Assembly: GCF_018614775.1 (NCBI RefSeq)
Contig: NZ_JAGGOF010000013.1
Span: 1-35,814, forward strand
Direction of reading: 5' to 3'
Source of the DNA: Pseudomonas fluorescens
GTDB taxonomy: Bacteria; Pseudomonadota; Gammaproteobacteria; Pseudomonadales; Pseudomonadaceae
Length of the DNA: 35,814 nucleotides
Shown here: positions 7,276 through 17,611 of the stretch, piece by piece
Layout of the letters: each line of letters opens with the position of its first letter
Position numbering within the stretch: position 1 is the stretch's first letter
The notes under the pieces: model-generated
Seen by the model: only the letters and a program-made list of their open reading frames with translations
Database searches by the model: none
What the model was told of the DNA's origin: nothing
Translations under genes and position numbers: made by a program

Positions 7276-8670
7276 TTATCCAAGGTGAGCCAGGGCGTGA
7301 CGAAACGCCGGTGGCAGGTTGTCGCCGAACCGCACCCGGCCGTCGGCCTGGGTGAAGATGCCCATGTTCGCCAGCCATTGCTCGAATTCCGGCGCCGGTT
7401 TCAGGCCCAGGGTCTGGCGGGCGTAGAGGGCGTCGTGGAACGAGGTGGTCTGGTAGTTGAGCATGATGTCGTCGGAGCCGGGGATGCCCATGATGAAGTT
7501 GATCCCGGCCACGCCCAGCAGGGTCAGCAGGGTGTCCATGTCGTCCTGGTCGGCTTCGGCGTGGTTGGTGTAGCAGATGTCGCAGCCCATCGGCACGCCC
7601 AGCAACTTGCCGCAGAAGTGGTCTTCGAGGCCGGCGCGGATGATCTGCTTGCCGTTGTACAGGTACTCCGGGCCGATGAATCCTACAACCGTGTTCACCA
7701 GGAACGGGTTGAAATGGCGTGCCACGGCGTAGGCCCGGGTCTCGCAGGTCTGTTGATCCACGCCGTGGTGGGCGTTGGCCGACAGGGCGCTGCCTTGGCC
7801 GGTTTCGAAATACATCAGGTTGTTGCCGAGGGTGCCGCGATTGAGGCTGAGCCCGGCGTCGTAGCCTTCTTTCAATACGTTGAGGTTGATGCCGAAACTG
7901 GCGTTGGCCGCTTCGGTGCCGGCGATGGACTGGAACACCAGGTCCAGCGGTACGCCGCGGTTGGCCGCTTCGATGGAGGTGGTGACGTGGGTCAGCACGC
8001 AGCCCTGGGTCGGGATGTCGTAGCGCTGGATGATGGCGTCGAGCATTTCCAGCATGGCGCAGATCGAGGCCGTGCTGTCGGTGGCCGGGTTGATGCCGAT
8101 CATGGCGTCGCCGTTGCCGTAGAGCAGGCCGTCGAGGATGCTCGCGGCGATCCCCGCCGGTTCGTCGGTGGGGTGGTTGGGTTGCAGGCGCGTGGACAGG
8201 CGCCCGCGCAGGCCGAGGGTGCCACGGAACTTGGTCACTACGCGGATTTTCTGCGCCACCAGCACCAGGTCTTGCACGCGCATGATTTTCGACACGGCGG
8301 CGACCATTTCCGGGGTCAGGCCTGGGGCCAGGGCACGCAAGCTCTGCTCGTCGGCGGCGTCGCTGAGCAGCCAGTCGCGAAAGCCGCCGACGGTAAGGTG
8401 GCTGACGACGGCGAAGGCGTGTTTGTCGTGGGTGTCGACGATCAGTCGGGTGACTTCGTCGGCCTCGTAAGGAATCAGCATCTCTTGCAGGAAATGGCTG
8501 AGGGGCACGTCGGCCAGGGCCATTTGCGCGGCCACCCGCTCGCCATCGTTGAGCGCGGCGACACCGGCGAGGAAGTCCCCGGAGCGCGCCGGGCTGGCCT
8601 TGGCCATCAGGTCTTTGAGGCTGTCGAAGCGGTAGGTCTGGGCGCCGACGGAATGGGCGAATGCGGCCAT
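7276..8670 (-). CDS. eutB: Ethanolamine ammonia-lyase large (catalytic) subunit
   Basis: A 464-residue TIM-barrel catalytic subunit of ethanolamine ammonia-lyase, the normal length. Characteristic stretches are RGRLSTRLQPNHPTDEP, GDAMIGINPATDS, QCVLTHVTT-like, NLMYFETGQGSALSANAHHG and GIPGSDDIMLNYQTTSFHD. It generates acetaldehyde and ammonia and needs adenosylcobalamin. A strong AGGAGGA lies about 9 nt before ATG 8670. No eutA reactivase and no shell-protein genes accompany it. The upstream gap to the permease gene is 235 bp and full of hairpins. Confidence 0.97.
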   Translation of the reverse strand: MAAFAHSVGAQTYRFDSLKDLMAKASPARSGDFLAGVAALNDGERVAAQMALADVPLSHFLQEMLIPYEADEVTRLIVDTHDKHAFAVVSHLTVGGFRDWLLSDAADEQSLRALAPGLTPEMVAAVSKIMRVQDLVLVAQKIRVVTKFRGTLGLRGRLSTRLQPNHPTDEPAGIAASILDGLLYGNGDAMIGINPATDSTASICAMLEMLDAIIQRYDIPTQGCVLTHVTTSIEAANRGVPLDLVFQSIAGTEAANASFGINLNVLKEGYDAGLSLNRGTLGNNLMYFETGQGSALSANAHHGVDQQTCETRAYAVARHFNPFLVNTVVGFIGPEYLYNGKQIIRAGLEDHFCGKLLGVPMGCDICYTNHAEADQDDMDTLLTLLGVAGINFIMGIPGSDDIMLNYQTTSFHDALYARQTLGLKPAPEFEQWLANMGIFTQADGRVRFGDNLPPAFRHALAHLG

Positions 8671-8721
8671 GGGGCGGTGTCCTCCTGGTTCTGTAAATAA
8701 CTCAACATGCCACCCGAATCC

Positions 8722-8812
8722 CTGTGGGAGCGAGCCTGCTCGCGATAGCGGCGGGTCAGTAACACATTAGCCGACTGATATACCGCTATCGCGAGCAGGC
8801 TCGCTCCCACAG
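8722..8812. repeat. Inverted REP pair (BIME) between permease and eutB
   Basis: The REP core 'gtgggagcgagcctgctcgc' plus 'gatagcgg' (8722-8751) is followed after about 30 bp by its inverse (8783-8812). Together they could form a long cruciform or transcript hairpin inside the presumed operon. Confidence 0.9.
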
Positions 8813-8848
8813 GGGGTGTTTGGGGTCCAATAGAACCCCCCACAGGGC

Positions 8849-8893
8849 CCTGCGTGCACTGCTATAACGCAGGCACCGGGCACCCAAGCCCGG
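8849..8893 (-). other. Two tandem hairpins downstream of the permease gene
   Basis: One stem is CCTGCGT/ACGCAGG (8849-8855 with 8867-8873). The second is CCGGGC/GCCCGG (8876-8881 with 8888-8893). They lie 13-57 bp after the permease stop. Neither is followed by a T run, so they look like processing or partial-stop structures rather than a full terminator. Confidence 0.45.
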
Positions 8894-8905
8894 CACCGGT
8901 GCAAC

Positions 8906-10276
8906 TCAGACACCTGTGAGCATAGCGTCCGCCGGCGCATCGGAGCGCTGCTTGGCGGTCAGTTGGAAGTACAGGTAGCCGACAATCATGAAACCGAGGA
9001 ACACCAGGCCGATCACCGTGTTGAACCAGGCCATCGCCACCAGGCAGACCACCGCCAGGAACAGCGCGATGCCTGGCACGATCGGGTAGCCCGGCGCGCG
9101 GAAGGTGCGTTCCAGGTTCGGTTCGACCTTACGCAGCCGGAACAGGCTGAGCATGCTGATGATGTACATCACGATGGCGCCGAACACCGACATGGTGATC
9201 ATCGCCGCCGTCAGGGTCATGCCTTGCAGGTTCACCAGGCCGTCGCTGTAGATCGCCGCGATGCCGATCACGCCGCCGGCCAGGATCGCCCGGTGCGGGG
9301 TCTGGAAACGCGACAGTTTCGCCAGGCCCCGGGGCAGGTAACCGGCGCGGGCCAGGGCGAAGAACTGCCGCGAGTAGCCGAGGATGATCCCGTGGAAACT
9401 CGCCACCAGGCCGAACAGGCCGATCCACACCAGCATGTGCATCCAGCTCGAATTGTTGCCGACCACGGCTTTCATCGCCTGGGGCAGCGGGTCGTTGATG
9501 TTCGACAGTTGGCGCCAGTCGCCCACGCCGCCGGCCATGATCATCACGCCGATGGCCAGGAACACCAGGGTCAGGATGCCGCTGACATACGCACGGGGGA
9601 TGGTGCGTTTCGGGTCCTTGGCTTCTTCGGCGGCCATAGCCGCGCCTTCGATGGCGAGGAAGAACCAGATCGCGAAGGGGATCGCCGCGAAAATGCCCGG
9701 GATCGAGGCGAGGGTGAACTCATTGGAACCCGACCAGCCGTTGAGTACGAAGTTGCTGAAGCTGAAACCCGGTGCGACCACGCCCATGAACACCAGCAGT
9801 TCGGCGACCGCCAGCACGGTGACCACCAGCTCGAACGCCGCGGCGATGCTGACGCCGAGGATGTTCAGGGTCATGAACACGAAGTAGGCGCCGACTGCCG
9901 CGATCTTGGGATCGAGTTCCGGAAATTGCACATTGAGGTAGGCGCCGATGGCCATAGCGATGGCCGGGGGGGCAAAGACGAATTCGATCAGCGTGGCGAT
10001 TCCGGCGATCAAGCCGCCTTTCTCACCAAACGCCCGTCGGCTGTAGGCGAATGGCCCGCCGGCGTGGGGGATGGCGGTGGTCAGTTCGGTGAAACTGAAG
10101 ATGAAGCAGGTGTACATCAGCGCGACCATCAGCGCGGTGACGAGGAAACCCAGGGTCCCTGCGGTGCCCCAGCCATAGCTCCAGCCGAAGTACTCGCCGG
10201 AAATCACCAGGCCGACGGCAATGCCCCATAAATGCAGGGTGCCGAGTGTGGGTTTGAGTTGGGTGGTAGAAGTCAT
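8906..10276 (-). CDS. eat: Ethanolamine permease (APC superfamily)
   Basis: A 456-residue inner-membrane transporter with about 12 hydrophobic segments. The APC-family N-terminus is LHLWGIAVGLVISGEYFGWS, with an amphipathic EEAKDPKRTIPRAY loop near the middle. It imports ethanolamine by a proton-coupled mechanism in characterised relatives (called Eat or EutP in pseudomonads). ATG 10276 is chosen because GAGAGGA stands 5-6 nt upstream; longer in-frame versions would include this ribosome site. It lies between the aldehyde dehydrogenase and eutB on the same strand, which supports the substrate. Confidence 0.93.
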   Translation of the reverse strand: MTSTTQLKPTLGTLHLWGIAVGLVISGEYFGWSYGWGTAGTLGFLVTALMVALMYTCFIFSFTELTTAIPHAGGPFAYSRRAFGEKGGLIAGIATLIEFVFAPPAIAMAIGAYLNVQFPELDPKIAAVGAYFVFMTLNILGVSIAAAFELVVTVLAVAELLVFMGVVAPGFSFSNFVLNGWSGSNEFTLASIPGIFAAIPFAIWFFLAIEGAAMAAEEAKDPKRTIPRAYVSGILTLVFLAIGVMIMAGGVGDWRQLSNINDPLPQAMKAVVGNNSSWMHMLVWIGLFGLVASFHGIILGYSRQFFALARAGYLPRGLAKLSRFQTPHRAILAGGVIGIAAIYSDGLVNLQGMTLTAAMITMSVFGAIVMYIISMLSLFRLRKVEPNLERTFRAPGYPIVPGIALFLAVVCLVAMAWFNTVIGLVFLGFMIVGYLYFQLTAKQRSDAPADAMLTGV

Positions 10277-10398
10277 AAGTCCTCTCTGTTTTTTATTGTT
10301 TGATCGGTTGGACTTTCGGGTGTGTGTGGAGCGGATACGCAAGGCTCATGCCAGCGACAGGGCATTGATGCTGTGGTTTGGGTGGAGGACTTCTTGTC

Positions 10399-10508
10399 GA
10401 TCGTTCCCACGCTCCGCGTAGGATTGCCTCAATGGACGCTCCGCGTTCGGCTTCAGGGGAACGCGGAGCGTCCCGGGCTGCATTCCCACGCAGAGCGTGG
10501 GAACGATC
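10399..10508. repeat. Two inverted copies of the 'cgttcccacgct' repeat
   Basis: Two copies in opposite orientation of the unit also seen at 5794-5840: 'cgatcgttcccacgctccgc' near 10399 and its inverse ending 'gagcgtgggaacgatc' at 10507. They occupy most of the gap between the dehydrogenase and permease genes (10277-10518). They may form a long intra-operon hairpin. Confidence 0.75.
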
Positions 10509-10518
10509 CGCTCCGGGG

Positions 10519-12039
<1,521 letters not shown>

Positions 12040-12108
12040 GATGAGATCTCCTTGGCTTTTTGTGCTTATTAGGGAGCCGCGCAGGTACGCGCTGGTATCA
12101 AAGCCTAG

Positions 12109-12124
12109 AGCAAAGGTCGGGCCA
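12109..12124 (-). promoter_or_regulatory. Sigma54 (-24/-12) promoter of the ethanolamine operon
   Basis: The minus strand reads TGGCCC-GACCT-TTGCT: one mismatch to the TGGCAC-N5-TTGCW consensus, with the required GG-N10-GC spacing. Transcription would start near 12098, leaving about a 60-nt leader before the dehydrogenase ATG. The adjacent divergent gene encodes a sigma54 activator, which strongly supports this call. Confidence 0.85.
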
Positions 12125-12212
12125 TCGCCTTGCAGGGCCCTTAAATCAACACTTTAGGCGTAGATCACCGGACAGGCGGAGGGGGCGCGTGACGATTGCG
12201 ATACAGGGTGGG

Positions 12213-12263
12213 TGACACTTTGTGCCATGGCTGAGACAGCGGCTGACTGGCGGGTCGCGCCAG
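12213..12263. promoter_or_regulatory. Candidate upstream activator sites for the sigma54 activator
   Basis: There are two inverted repeats: TGACAC-TTT-GTGCCA (12213-12227, one mismatch) and CTGGCG-N5-CGCCAG (12247-12263, perfect). They lie about 90-140 bp upstream of the -24 element, the usual distance for enhancer sites of NtrC-type activators. They also lie 150-200 bp upstream of the activator gene, so they could serve autoregulation. Which one is bound is not known. Confidence 0.5.
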
Positions 12264-12410
12264 CATTGCAAAGCGCGGGTTGCTGGAGGATGCTGGGGCA
12301 ATCTATGGGATGCCAAGTAGTTGTGTAGATGGAGCGATAATCCTTTGCCTGGGACAAGTGTTCGAAAGTCGCTCCAATGAGGCTATAACCTTCGGGGAGA
12401 ATAATAAGAA

Positions 12411-14321
12411 ATGCACAGCAACCACCTGAGTCGCCACGCCCAGCAGGTCCTCACGGTCACCCAGGGCAAGGCCCATTTGCAGGGGCCCGGTAGCGATCCG
12501 TCGATTGCCCGTTCCTGGCTGCGCTGCCTCGAGGACTATCACCTCGATCCGTCCCAGAACCTCGCGCCGACGGTGCTTGAGCATGGCCGGGTGCTGGAAA
12601 GCCGCGAGCGTCTGCAACAGGTGTTGCACATTGCCGGCAATGAAATGACCAGCCTGCATCAACAGCTCTCCCCCGGTGCCGGCCACGCGGTGTTGCTGAC
12701 CGACGCCCGGGGCGTGATCCTCAACTGCGTCACCGCCCCCAGCGAGCGCAGGATTTTCGAGCGGGCCGGCCTCTGGCTCGGTGCCGACTGGAGCGAGGCC
12801 TGTGAAGGCACCAATGGCATCGGCACCTGCCTGGTGGAGCGCCAGGCGCTGACCATTCACCAGGAAGAACATTTTCGCGGGCGTCACACCGGCCTGACCT
12901 GCTCGGCCAGCCCGGTCTTCGACCCCCAGGGCGAGCTGCTGGCGGTACTCGACGTGTCCTCGGCGCGGCCGGACGTGTCGCGCCAGAGCCAATTCCACAC
13001 CATGGCGCTGGTCAATCTCTCGGCGAAGATGATCGAGAGCTGCTATTTCCTGCGCTGCTTCGACAATCAGTGGCTACTGCGCTTTCATTTGCAGGCCGAG
13101 TCCGTGGGCTTGTTCAGCGAAGGGCTGCTGGCGTTCGACGGCGAAGGGCGGATCAGCGCCGTCAACCAGAGCGCGTTGAATCTGCTCGGGCACATTCGCG
13201 GTAGCCTGCTGGGCCAGCCGGTGGAAGCCTTTTTCGATTGTTCGCTGGACGACCTGCTGGGCCGCGCCAGTGCCCATGCCAGCGCCAGCTGGCCGTTGCG
13301 CACCCGCGACGGGCGGCCTCTGTTCGCGGTATTGCGTGGTCAGCCGCGCAGCATCCCGGTGCCACTCGCCCCGGCGCCCAAGGTCGTCGAGCCTGCGCGC
13401 TTGCCGGGGATCTGCCTGGGGGATGCGCTGTTGCAGGAGCATTTTCGCAAGGCGCTGCGGGTCTTCGAGCGCGACGTACCTTTATTGATCAACGGCGAGA
13501 CCGGCTCCGGCAAGGAGGCCTTCGCCAAGGCCGTGCACCACGCCAGCCAGCGCGCCGGGAAGAATTTCGTCGCCCTCAACTGCGCGGCCATTCCGGAGAG
13601 CCTGATCGAGAGCGAGCTGTTCGGCTATCGCGGCGGCAGCTTCACCGGCGCGCGCAAGGAAGGCATGCGCGGCAAGCTGCAACAGGCGGACGGCGGTACG
13701 TTGTTCCTCGATGAAATCGGCGACATGCCCCTGGCCTTGCAGACCCGGTTGCTGCGGGTACTGGAGGATCGCCAGGTGGTGCCGATCGGTGGCGAGCCCG
13801 AAGCGGTGAACGTGCGCATCATCAGCGCCACCCACCGGCAATTGTTCGAACGGGTGCAGGACGGCAGCTTTCGCGAGGATCTGTACTACCGGCTCAACGG
13901 CCTGGAAATCCCTTTGCCGGCGTTGCGTGAACGCAGCGACAAGTCGCAGTTGCTGGATTTTCTGCTGGCCGAAGAGAGTGGTGCCGAGGCGATCACCCTC
14001 GACGAGCCGGCGCGTCAGGCGTTGCTGGCGTTCGATTGGCCAGGCAACGTGCGGCAACTGCGCAACGTGCTGCGTACCCTCGTCGCGCTGTGCGATGGCG
14101 GGCGGATTGGCGTGGAGGACTTGCCGGCCATGATTCGCCAGGCGCGGCCTCAGGTGGAACCAGCACCTGCAACCGAACATCCGCTGGAGGATGCTGAACG
14201 GCTGGCCTTGCTCAACGCGCTGGAGCAGACGCGCTGGCACATGACCCACACCGCCGAACAACTGGGCATCAGCCGCAATACCCTCTACCGAAAGCTGCGC
14301 AAGCACGCCATTGCGCGCTGA
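12411..14321 (+). CDS. eatR: Sigma54-dependent activator of ethanolamine genes (AcoR/EatR-like)
   Basis: A 636-residue bacterial enhancer-binding protein. The N-terminus (about 60-210) is a GAF-like sensor with the AcoR-type EGTNGIGTCL motif. A PAS-like region spans about 230-310. The AAA+ domain has Walker A GETGSGKE (362-369), a sigma54-contact loop G-S-F-T-G-A (409-414) in place of the usual GAFTGA, and Walker B GTLFLDEIGD. A Fis-type helix-turn-helix (TAEQLGISRNTLYRKLRK) ends the protein. It should activate the divergent ethanolamine operon in response to ethanolamine or a product. GGGGAG lies about 11 nt before the ATG. The same divergent arrangement occurs in P. aeruginosa (PA4021) as I recall. 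Confidence 0.92.
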   Translation: MHSNHLSRHAQQVLTVTQGKAHLQGPGSDPSIARSWLRCLEDYHLDPSQNLAPTVLEHGRVLESRERLQQVLHIAGNEMTSLHQQLSPGAGHAVLLTDARGVILNCVTAPSERRIFERAGLWLGADWSEACEGTNGIGTCLVERQALTIHQEEHFRGRHTGLTCSASPVFDPQGELLAVLDVSSARPDVSRQSQFHTMALVNLSAKMIESCYFLRCFDNQWLLRFHLQAESVGLFSEGLLAFDGEGRISAVNQSALNLLGHIRGSLLGQPVEAFFDCSLDDLLGRASAHASASWPLRTRDGRPLFAVLRGQPRSIPVPLAPAPKVVEPARLPGICLGDALLQEHFRKALRVFERDVPLLINGETGSGKEAFAKAVHHASQRAGKNFVALNCAAIPESLIESELFGYRGGSFTGARKEGMRGKLQQADGGTLFLDEIGDMPLALQTRLLRVLEDRQVVPIGGEPEAVNVRIISATHRQLFERVQDGSFREDLYYRLNGLEIPLPALRERSDKSQLLDFLLAEESGAEAITLDEPARQALLAFDWPGNVRQLRNVLRTLVALCDGGRIGVEDLPAMIRQARPQVEPAPATEHPLEDAERLALLNALEQTRWHMTHTAEQLGISRNTLYRKLRKHAIAR

Positions 14322-14367
14322 GCACAGCGCTTGCTTACACCGGAGCATCCCTGAAGAAATAGCCCCT

Positions 14368-14459
14368 TGTGGGAGCGAGCCTGCTCGCGATGACGGCAAC
14401 ACATTCAAAATAGTTGTCAGCTGACCCACCGCTATCGCGAGCAAGCCCGCTCCCACAGG
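14368..14459. repeat. Inverted REP pair between eatR and mpl
   Basis: The REP core (14368-14396) and its inverse (14429-14459) with two base differences, separated by about 32 bp. They lie within the 218-bp gap downstream of the activator gene and may end its transcript. The mpl promoter must lie in the remaining 80 bp. Confidence 0.88.
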
Positions 14460-14539
14460 GTTGTGGTGTGAAGTCGAAAGACCAGGTGCGATTTCCCCCT
14501 CCCTACGCTAACCTGCGGCCATGTTTTACGAGGTCGACT

Positions 14540-15889
14540 ATGCACATCCATATTCTCGGTATTTGCGGCACTTTCATGGGTTCGATGGCGGTCTTGGCCA
14601 AGGAGCTGGGCCATCACGTGACTGGTTCCGACGCCAACGTCTATCCGCCGATGAGCACGCAGCTGGAAGCCCAGGGCATTGAACTGACTCAGGGCTATGA
14701 CCCGGCGCAGCTGGACCCGGCGCCGGACCTGGTGGTCATCGGCAACGCCATGTCCCGGGGCAATCCGGCGGTGGAGTACGTGCTCAACAAGGGTTTGCCG
14801 TATGTGTCCGGGCCGCAGTGGCTGGCCGATCATGTGTTGCGGGGCCGTTGGGTCCTGGCCGTGGCCGGTACTCACGGCAAGACCACCACCAGCAGCATGC
14901 TCGCCTGGGTGTTGGAGCACGCGGGCATGAGCCCGGGCTTCCTGATCGGCGGCGTGCCGCAGAACTTCTCGGTGTCGGCGCGCCTGGGCGGTACACCGTT
15001 CTTCGTGATCGAGGCCGACGAATACGACAGTGCGTTCTTCGACAAACGCTCGAAATTCGTCCACTACGGTCCGCGCACAGCGATTCTCAATAACCTTGAG
15101 TTCGATCATGCCGACATCTTCCCCGATCTTCCGGCCATCGAGCGGCAATTTCACCACTTGGTGCGAACCATTCCGAGCGAAGGCCTGGTGATCCATCCGA
15201 CCACCGAACCGGCGCTGCAGCGTGTGATCGAAATGGGCTGCTGGACTCCGGTGCAGACCACCGGCGCCGGCGGGCAGTGGCAAGTGAAGTTGCTCAAGGA
15301 CGACGGTTCGCAGTTCGAAGTGATGTTCGAAGGTGTGTCTCAGGGTGTGGTGGAGTGGGACATGACCGGCCAGCACAACGTCGCCAATGCCCTGGCGACC
15401 CTGGCGGCGGCCCGTCATGTCGGCGTGGTGCCGTCCATGGGCATCGCCGCGTTGAGCGCGTTCAAGAGCGTCAAGCGCCGTATGGAAAAAGTCGCCGAGG
15501 TGCGCGGCATCACCATTTATGACGACTTCGCCCATCACCCCACCGCCATCGCCACCACCCTCGACGGTTTGCGCAAGCGCATCGGCGACGCGCCGTTGAT
15601 TGCCATCATTGAACCGCGCTCCAACTCCATGAAACTCGGCGCCCACCGCGATGGCCTGCCGGAAAGCGTGGCCGATGCCGACCAGGTGATCTGGTACGCA
15701 CCGGCCAACCTCGGCTGGGACCTGGGCGCCACCGCCGCGCTGTGCAGCGTGCCGTCGATTGTCAGCGATTCGTTGGAAGGCATCATCGAGCGCGTGAAAA
15801 GCCAGGCCCAGCCCGGCACCCACGTGGTGATCATGAGCAACGGCGGCTTCGGCGGCCTGCACGGCAAACTGGCCGAGGCACTGCAATGA
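14540..15889 (+). CDS. mpl: UDP-MurNAc:L-Ala-gamma-D-Glu-meso-DAP ligase (murein peptide ligase)
   Basis: A 449-residue Mur-ligase family enzyme that attaches recycled murein tripeptide to UDP-MurNAc, feeding peptidoglycan recycling. The nucleotide-binding Rossmann start is [10 protein letters not shown] and the ATP P-loop is GTHGKTTT (110-117). [19 protein letters not shown] and the C-terminal [10 protein letters not shown] are Mpl/MurC-type motifs. ATG 14540 gives the canonical [14 protein letters not shown] start. It overlaps ubiX by 4 bp (ATGA), so coupled translation is likely. Confidence 0.96.
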   Translation: MHIHILGICGTFMGSMAVLAKELGHHVTGSDANVYPPMSTQLEAQGIELTQGYDPAQLDPAPDLVVIGNAMSRGNPAVEYVLNKGLPYVSGPQWLADHVLRGRWVLAVAGTHGKTTTSSMLAWVLEHAGMSPGFLIGGVPQNFSVSARLGGTPFFVIEADEYDSAFFDKRSKFVHYGPRTAILNNLEFDHADIFPDLPAIERQFHHLVRTIPSEGLVIHPTTEPALQRVIEMGCWTPVQTTGAGGQWQVKLLKDDGSQFEVMFEGVSQGVVEWDMTGQHNVANALATLAAARHVGVVPSMGIAALSAFKSVKRRMEKVAEVRGITIYDDFAHHPTAIATTLDGLRKRIGDAPLIAIIEPRSNSMKLGAHRDGLPESVADADQVIWYAPANLGWDLGATAALCSVPSIVSDSLEGIIERVKSQAQPGTHVVIMSNGGFGGLHGKLAEALQ

Positions 15890-16518
15890 ACAGTGGCCCC
15901 GAACGCATCACGCTGGCGATGACCGGTGCTTCCGGCGCCCAGTACGGCTTGCGGCTGCTCGATTGCCTGGTGCGCGAAGACCGCGAGGTGCATTTCCTCA
16001 TCTCGAAAGCGGCACAACTGGTGATGGCCACCGAGACCGACGTCACCCTGCCGCCCAAGACCCAGATGATGCAGGCGTTCCTCACCGAATACACCGGTGC
16101 GGCGGCGGGGCAGATTCGCGTGTACGGCAAGGAAGACTGGATGTCGCCGGTGGCCTCGGGCTCCGGCGCGCCGGCCGCCATGGTGGTGGTGCCGTGTTCC
16201 ACCGGGACGCTGTCGGCGATTGCCACCGGGGCCTGCAACAACCTGATCGAGCGGGCTGCGGACGTGACGCTCAAGGAGCGCCGCCAGTTGATCCTGGTGC
16301 CGCGGGAAGCGCCGTATTCGAGCATTCATCTGGAGCACATGCTCAAGTTGTCGAACATGGGCGTGACCATCCTGCCGGCCTCGCCGGGCTTCTATCACCA
16401 ACCGCAGACCATCGACGACCTGATCGACTTTGTGGTGGCGCGGATTCTCAACCTGCTGAACATTCCCCAGGACATGCTGCCGCGCTGGGGCGAGCATCAT
16501 CTGAGCAGCGATGAATAA
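15886..16518 (+). CDS. ubiX: Flavin prenyltransferase UbiX
   Basis: A 210-residue enzyme that makes prenylated FMN, the cofactor of the UbiD decarboxylase in ubiquinone synthesis. Visible features are the N-terminal FMN-binding [14 protein letters not shown], the [29 protein letters not shown] block and the [20 protein letters not shown] block, all hallmarks of the family. The start ATG overlaps the mpl stop (ATGA). The 3' end overlaps the lipoprotein gene by 8 bp. Confidence 0.96.
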   Translation: MNSGPERITLAMTGASGAQYGLRLLDCLVREDREVHFLISKAAQLVMATETDVTLPPKTQMMQAFLTEYTGAAAGQIRVYGKEDWMSPVASGSGAPAAMVVVPCSTGTLSAIATGACNNLIERAADVTLKERRQLILVPREAPYSSIHLEHMLKLSNMGVTILPASPGFYHQPQTIDDLIDFVVARILNLLNIPQDMLPRWGEHHLSSDE

Positions 16519-16795
16519 GGTCCTGCTGATGGTACTGGCGTTGCAACTGACCGGCTGCGCCACCGCCCGCACCCTAGACGCCGCGAAGCCCGGTGCACCG
16601 GTGGTGTATGCAGGCACGCGCCTGGATCTCTATGCCCTCAATGGCGGTTGCTGCGCCAAGGACCGCTTCGGCGCCGAGGCCCCGAGCTACCCTGGCGTTG
16701 ACCTGCCGGGCAGTGCGCTGCTCGATACCTTGTTGTTGCCGTTGTCGTTGTTTACGGCGATGGGGGTGGGTTTTCAGGCGACGGGCGGCATGTAA
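16511..16795 (+). CDS. Small YceK/YidQ-type lipoprotein
   Basis: A 94-residue secreted lipoprotein with signal peptide [13 protein letters not shown] and lipobox LTGC (Cys17-18 region). A short conserved body follows ([11 protein letters not shown], then [21 protein letters not shown]) as in the YceK/YidQ family, whose function is unknown. The missing +2 Asp suggests outer-membrane sorting. It overlaps ubiX by 8 bp and ends the mpl-ubiX operon. Confidence 0.85.
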   Translation: MNKVLLMVLALQLTGCATARTLDAAKPGAPVVYAGTRLDLYALNGGCCAKDRFGAEAPSYPGVDLPGSALLDTLLLPLSLFTAMGVGFQATGGM

Positions 16796-16832
16796 ACATT
16801 GCCGCAGCTGTGTCTGCTGGGAATGGGGTGGC

Positions 16833-16920
16833 CCCATCGCGAGCAGGCTCGCTCCCACAGTCGAGCGCATGCCTGCTGAAGAAACCCGATCCACTGTGGG
16901 AGCGAGCCTGCTCGCGATGG
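16833..16920. repeat. Inverted REP pair at a convergent gene junction
   Basis: REP cores at 16833-16860 and 16893-16920 in tail-to-tail orientation, opposite to the arrangement elsewhere in the window. They lie between the convergent lipoprotein and SDR genes, a usual place for bidirectional transcript ends. Confidence 0.88.
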
Positions 16921-16942
16921 CGTCCGGCCAGGCGATACAGAC

Positions 16943-17584
16943 TTACTTACCCAACTTACGCAACTCATCCGACTCCACCACCCGCACCCCATCCTGTTCT
17001 TCCAGCGCCAGGCGCCACATGGCGCGGGCCAGTTGGCAGGCTTCGATGCCGTGGTATTTGCCCGGGATCAGCTTCGACAGCGGCCCGGCCAGCTGCTCGG
17101 CCAGGCGCGGTTCGACGCGGTCGCCCAGCAGCAGGGAGGGCCGGCAAATGGTCAGCTGCGGCCAGTCCTGGGCCTTGAGGGCGGCTTCCATTTCGCCCTT
17201 GACCCGGTTGTAGAAGATCGACGACTTGGCGTCGGCCCCCAGCGCGCTGATCACCACCAGGTGCCGTGCGCCCAGTTCCCGCGCGCGCTTGGCGAAGGCC
17301 ACGACCAGGTCCAGGTCCACGGCGCGAAAGGCTTGTTCGGATCCGGCGATCTTGATGGTCGTGCCGAGGCAGCAAAAGGCGATATCGACCTGGCCGCTGA
17401 GGCGTGGCAACACGTCGGCCGGTTCCCCAACCGGGTTTTCCAGGCGCTGATGCTCGGCCAATGGCCGGCGAGAGGGTGCCAGGACCCGGCTGATGGTCGG
17501 CTCGTTGAGCAGCCGGTCCAGTAGGTGTTCCCCGGTCAGCCCGGTCGCGCCGGCGAGCAAAACATGCTGAGGCGTCAGGTACAT
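16943..17584 (-). CDS. Atypical short-chain dehydrogenase / NAD(P)-binding protein
   Basis: A 213-residue Rossmann-fold protein of the extended or atypical SDR group (NAD(P)H-binding, HTATIP2/YbjT-like). The cofactor motif GATGLTG is at about 11-17. The LGTT motif and a YNRVKGEME segment with the Y-x-x-x-K pair follow in order. Substrate unknown. It is 27 bp downstream of the MORN/C13 gene on the same strand, so co-transcription is possible. Confidence 0.85.
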   Translation of the reverse strand: MYLTPQHVLLAGATGLTGEHLLDRLLNEPTISRVLAPSRRPLAEHQRLENPVGEPADVLPRLSGQVDIAFCCLGTTIKIAGSEQAFRAVDLDLVVAFAKRARELGARHLVVISALGADAKSSIFYNRVKGEMEAALKAQDWPQLTICRPSLLLGDRVEPRLAEQLAGPLSKLIPGKYHGIEACQLARAMWRLALEEQDGVRVVESDELRKLGK

Positions 17585-17611
17585 AGTGTTTCCCCCTTGA
17601 TACGGTTCAGC

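Noticed and set aside
7093..8700. A 535-codon plus-strand frame opposite eutB and eutC
   Set aside because: It is a shadow of two well-conserved genes; the protein is a low-complexity Gly/Val/His/Gln mix without motifs.
8671..8905. Cobalamin riboswitch before the B12-dependent lyase
   Set aside because: No B12-box-like sequence is present; the hairpins are REP elements and two simple stems.
12222..12227. TGGCAC on the minus strand as the -24 of a second sigma54 promoter
   Set aside because: No GC pair occurs at the required spacing; the sequence is better explained as one arm of an inverted repeat.
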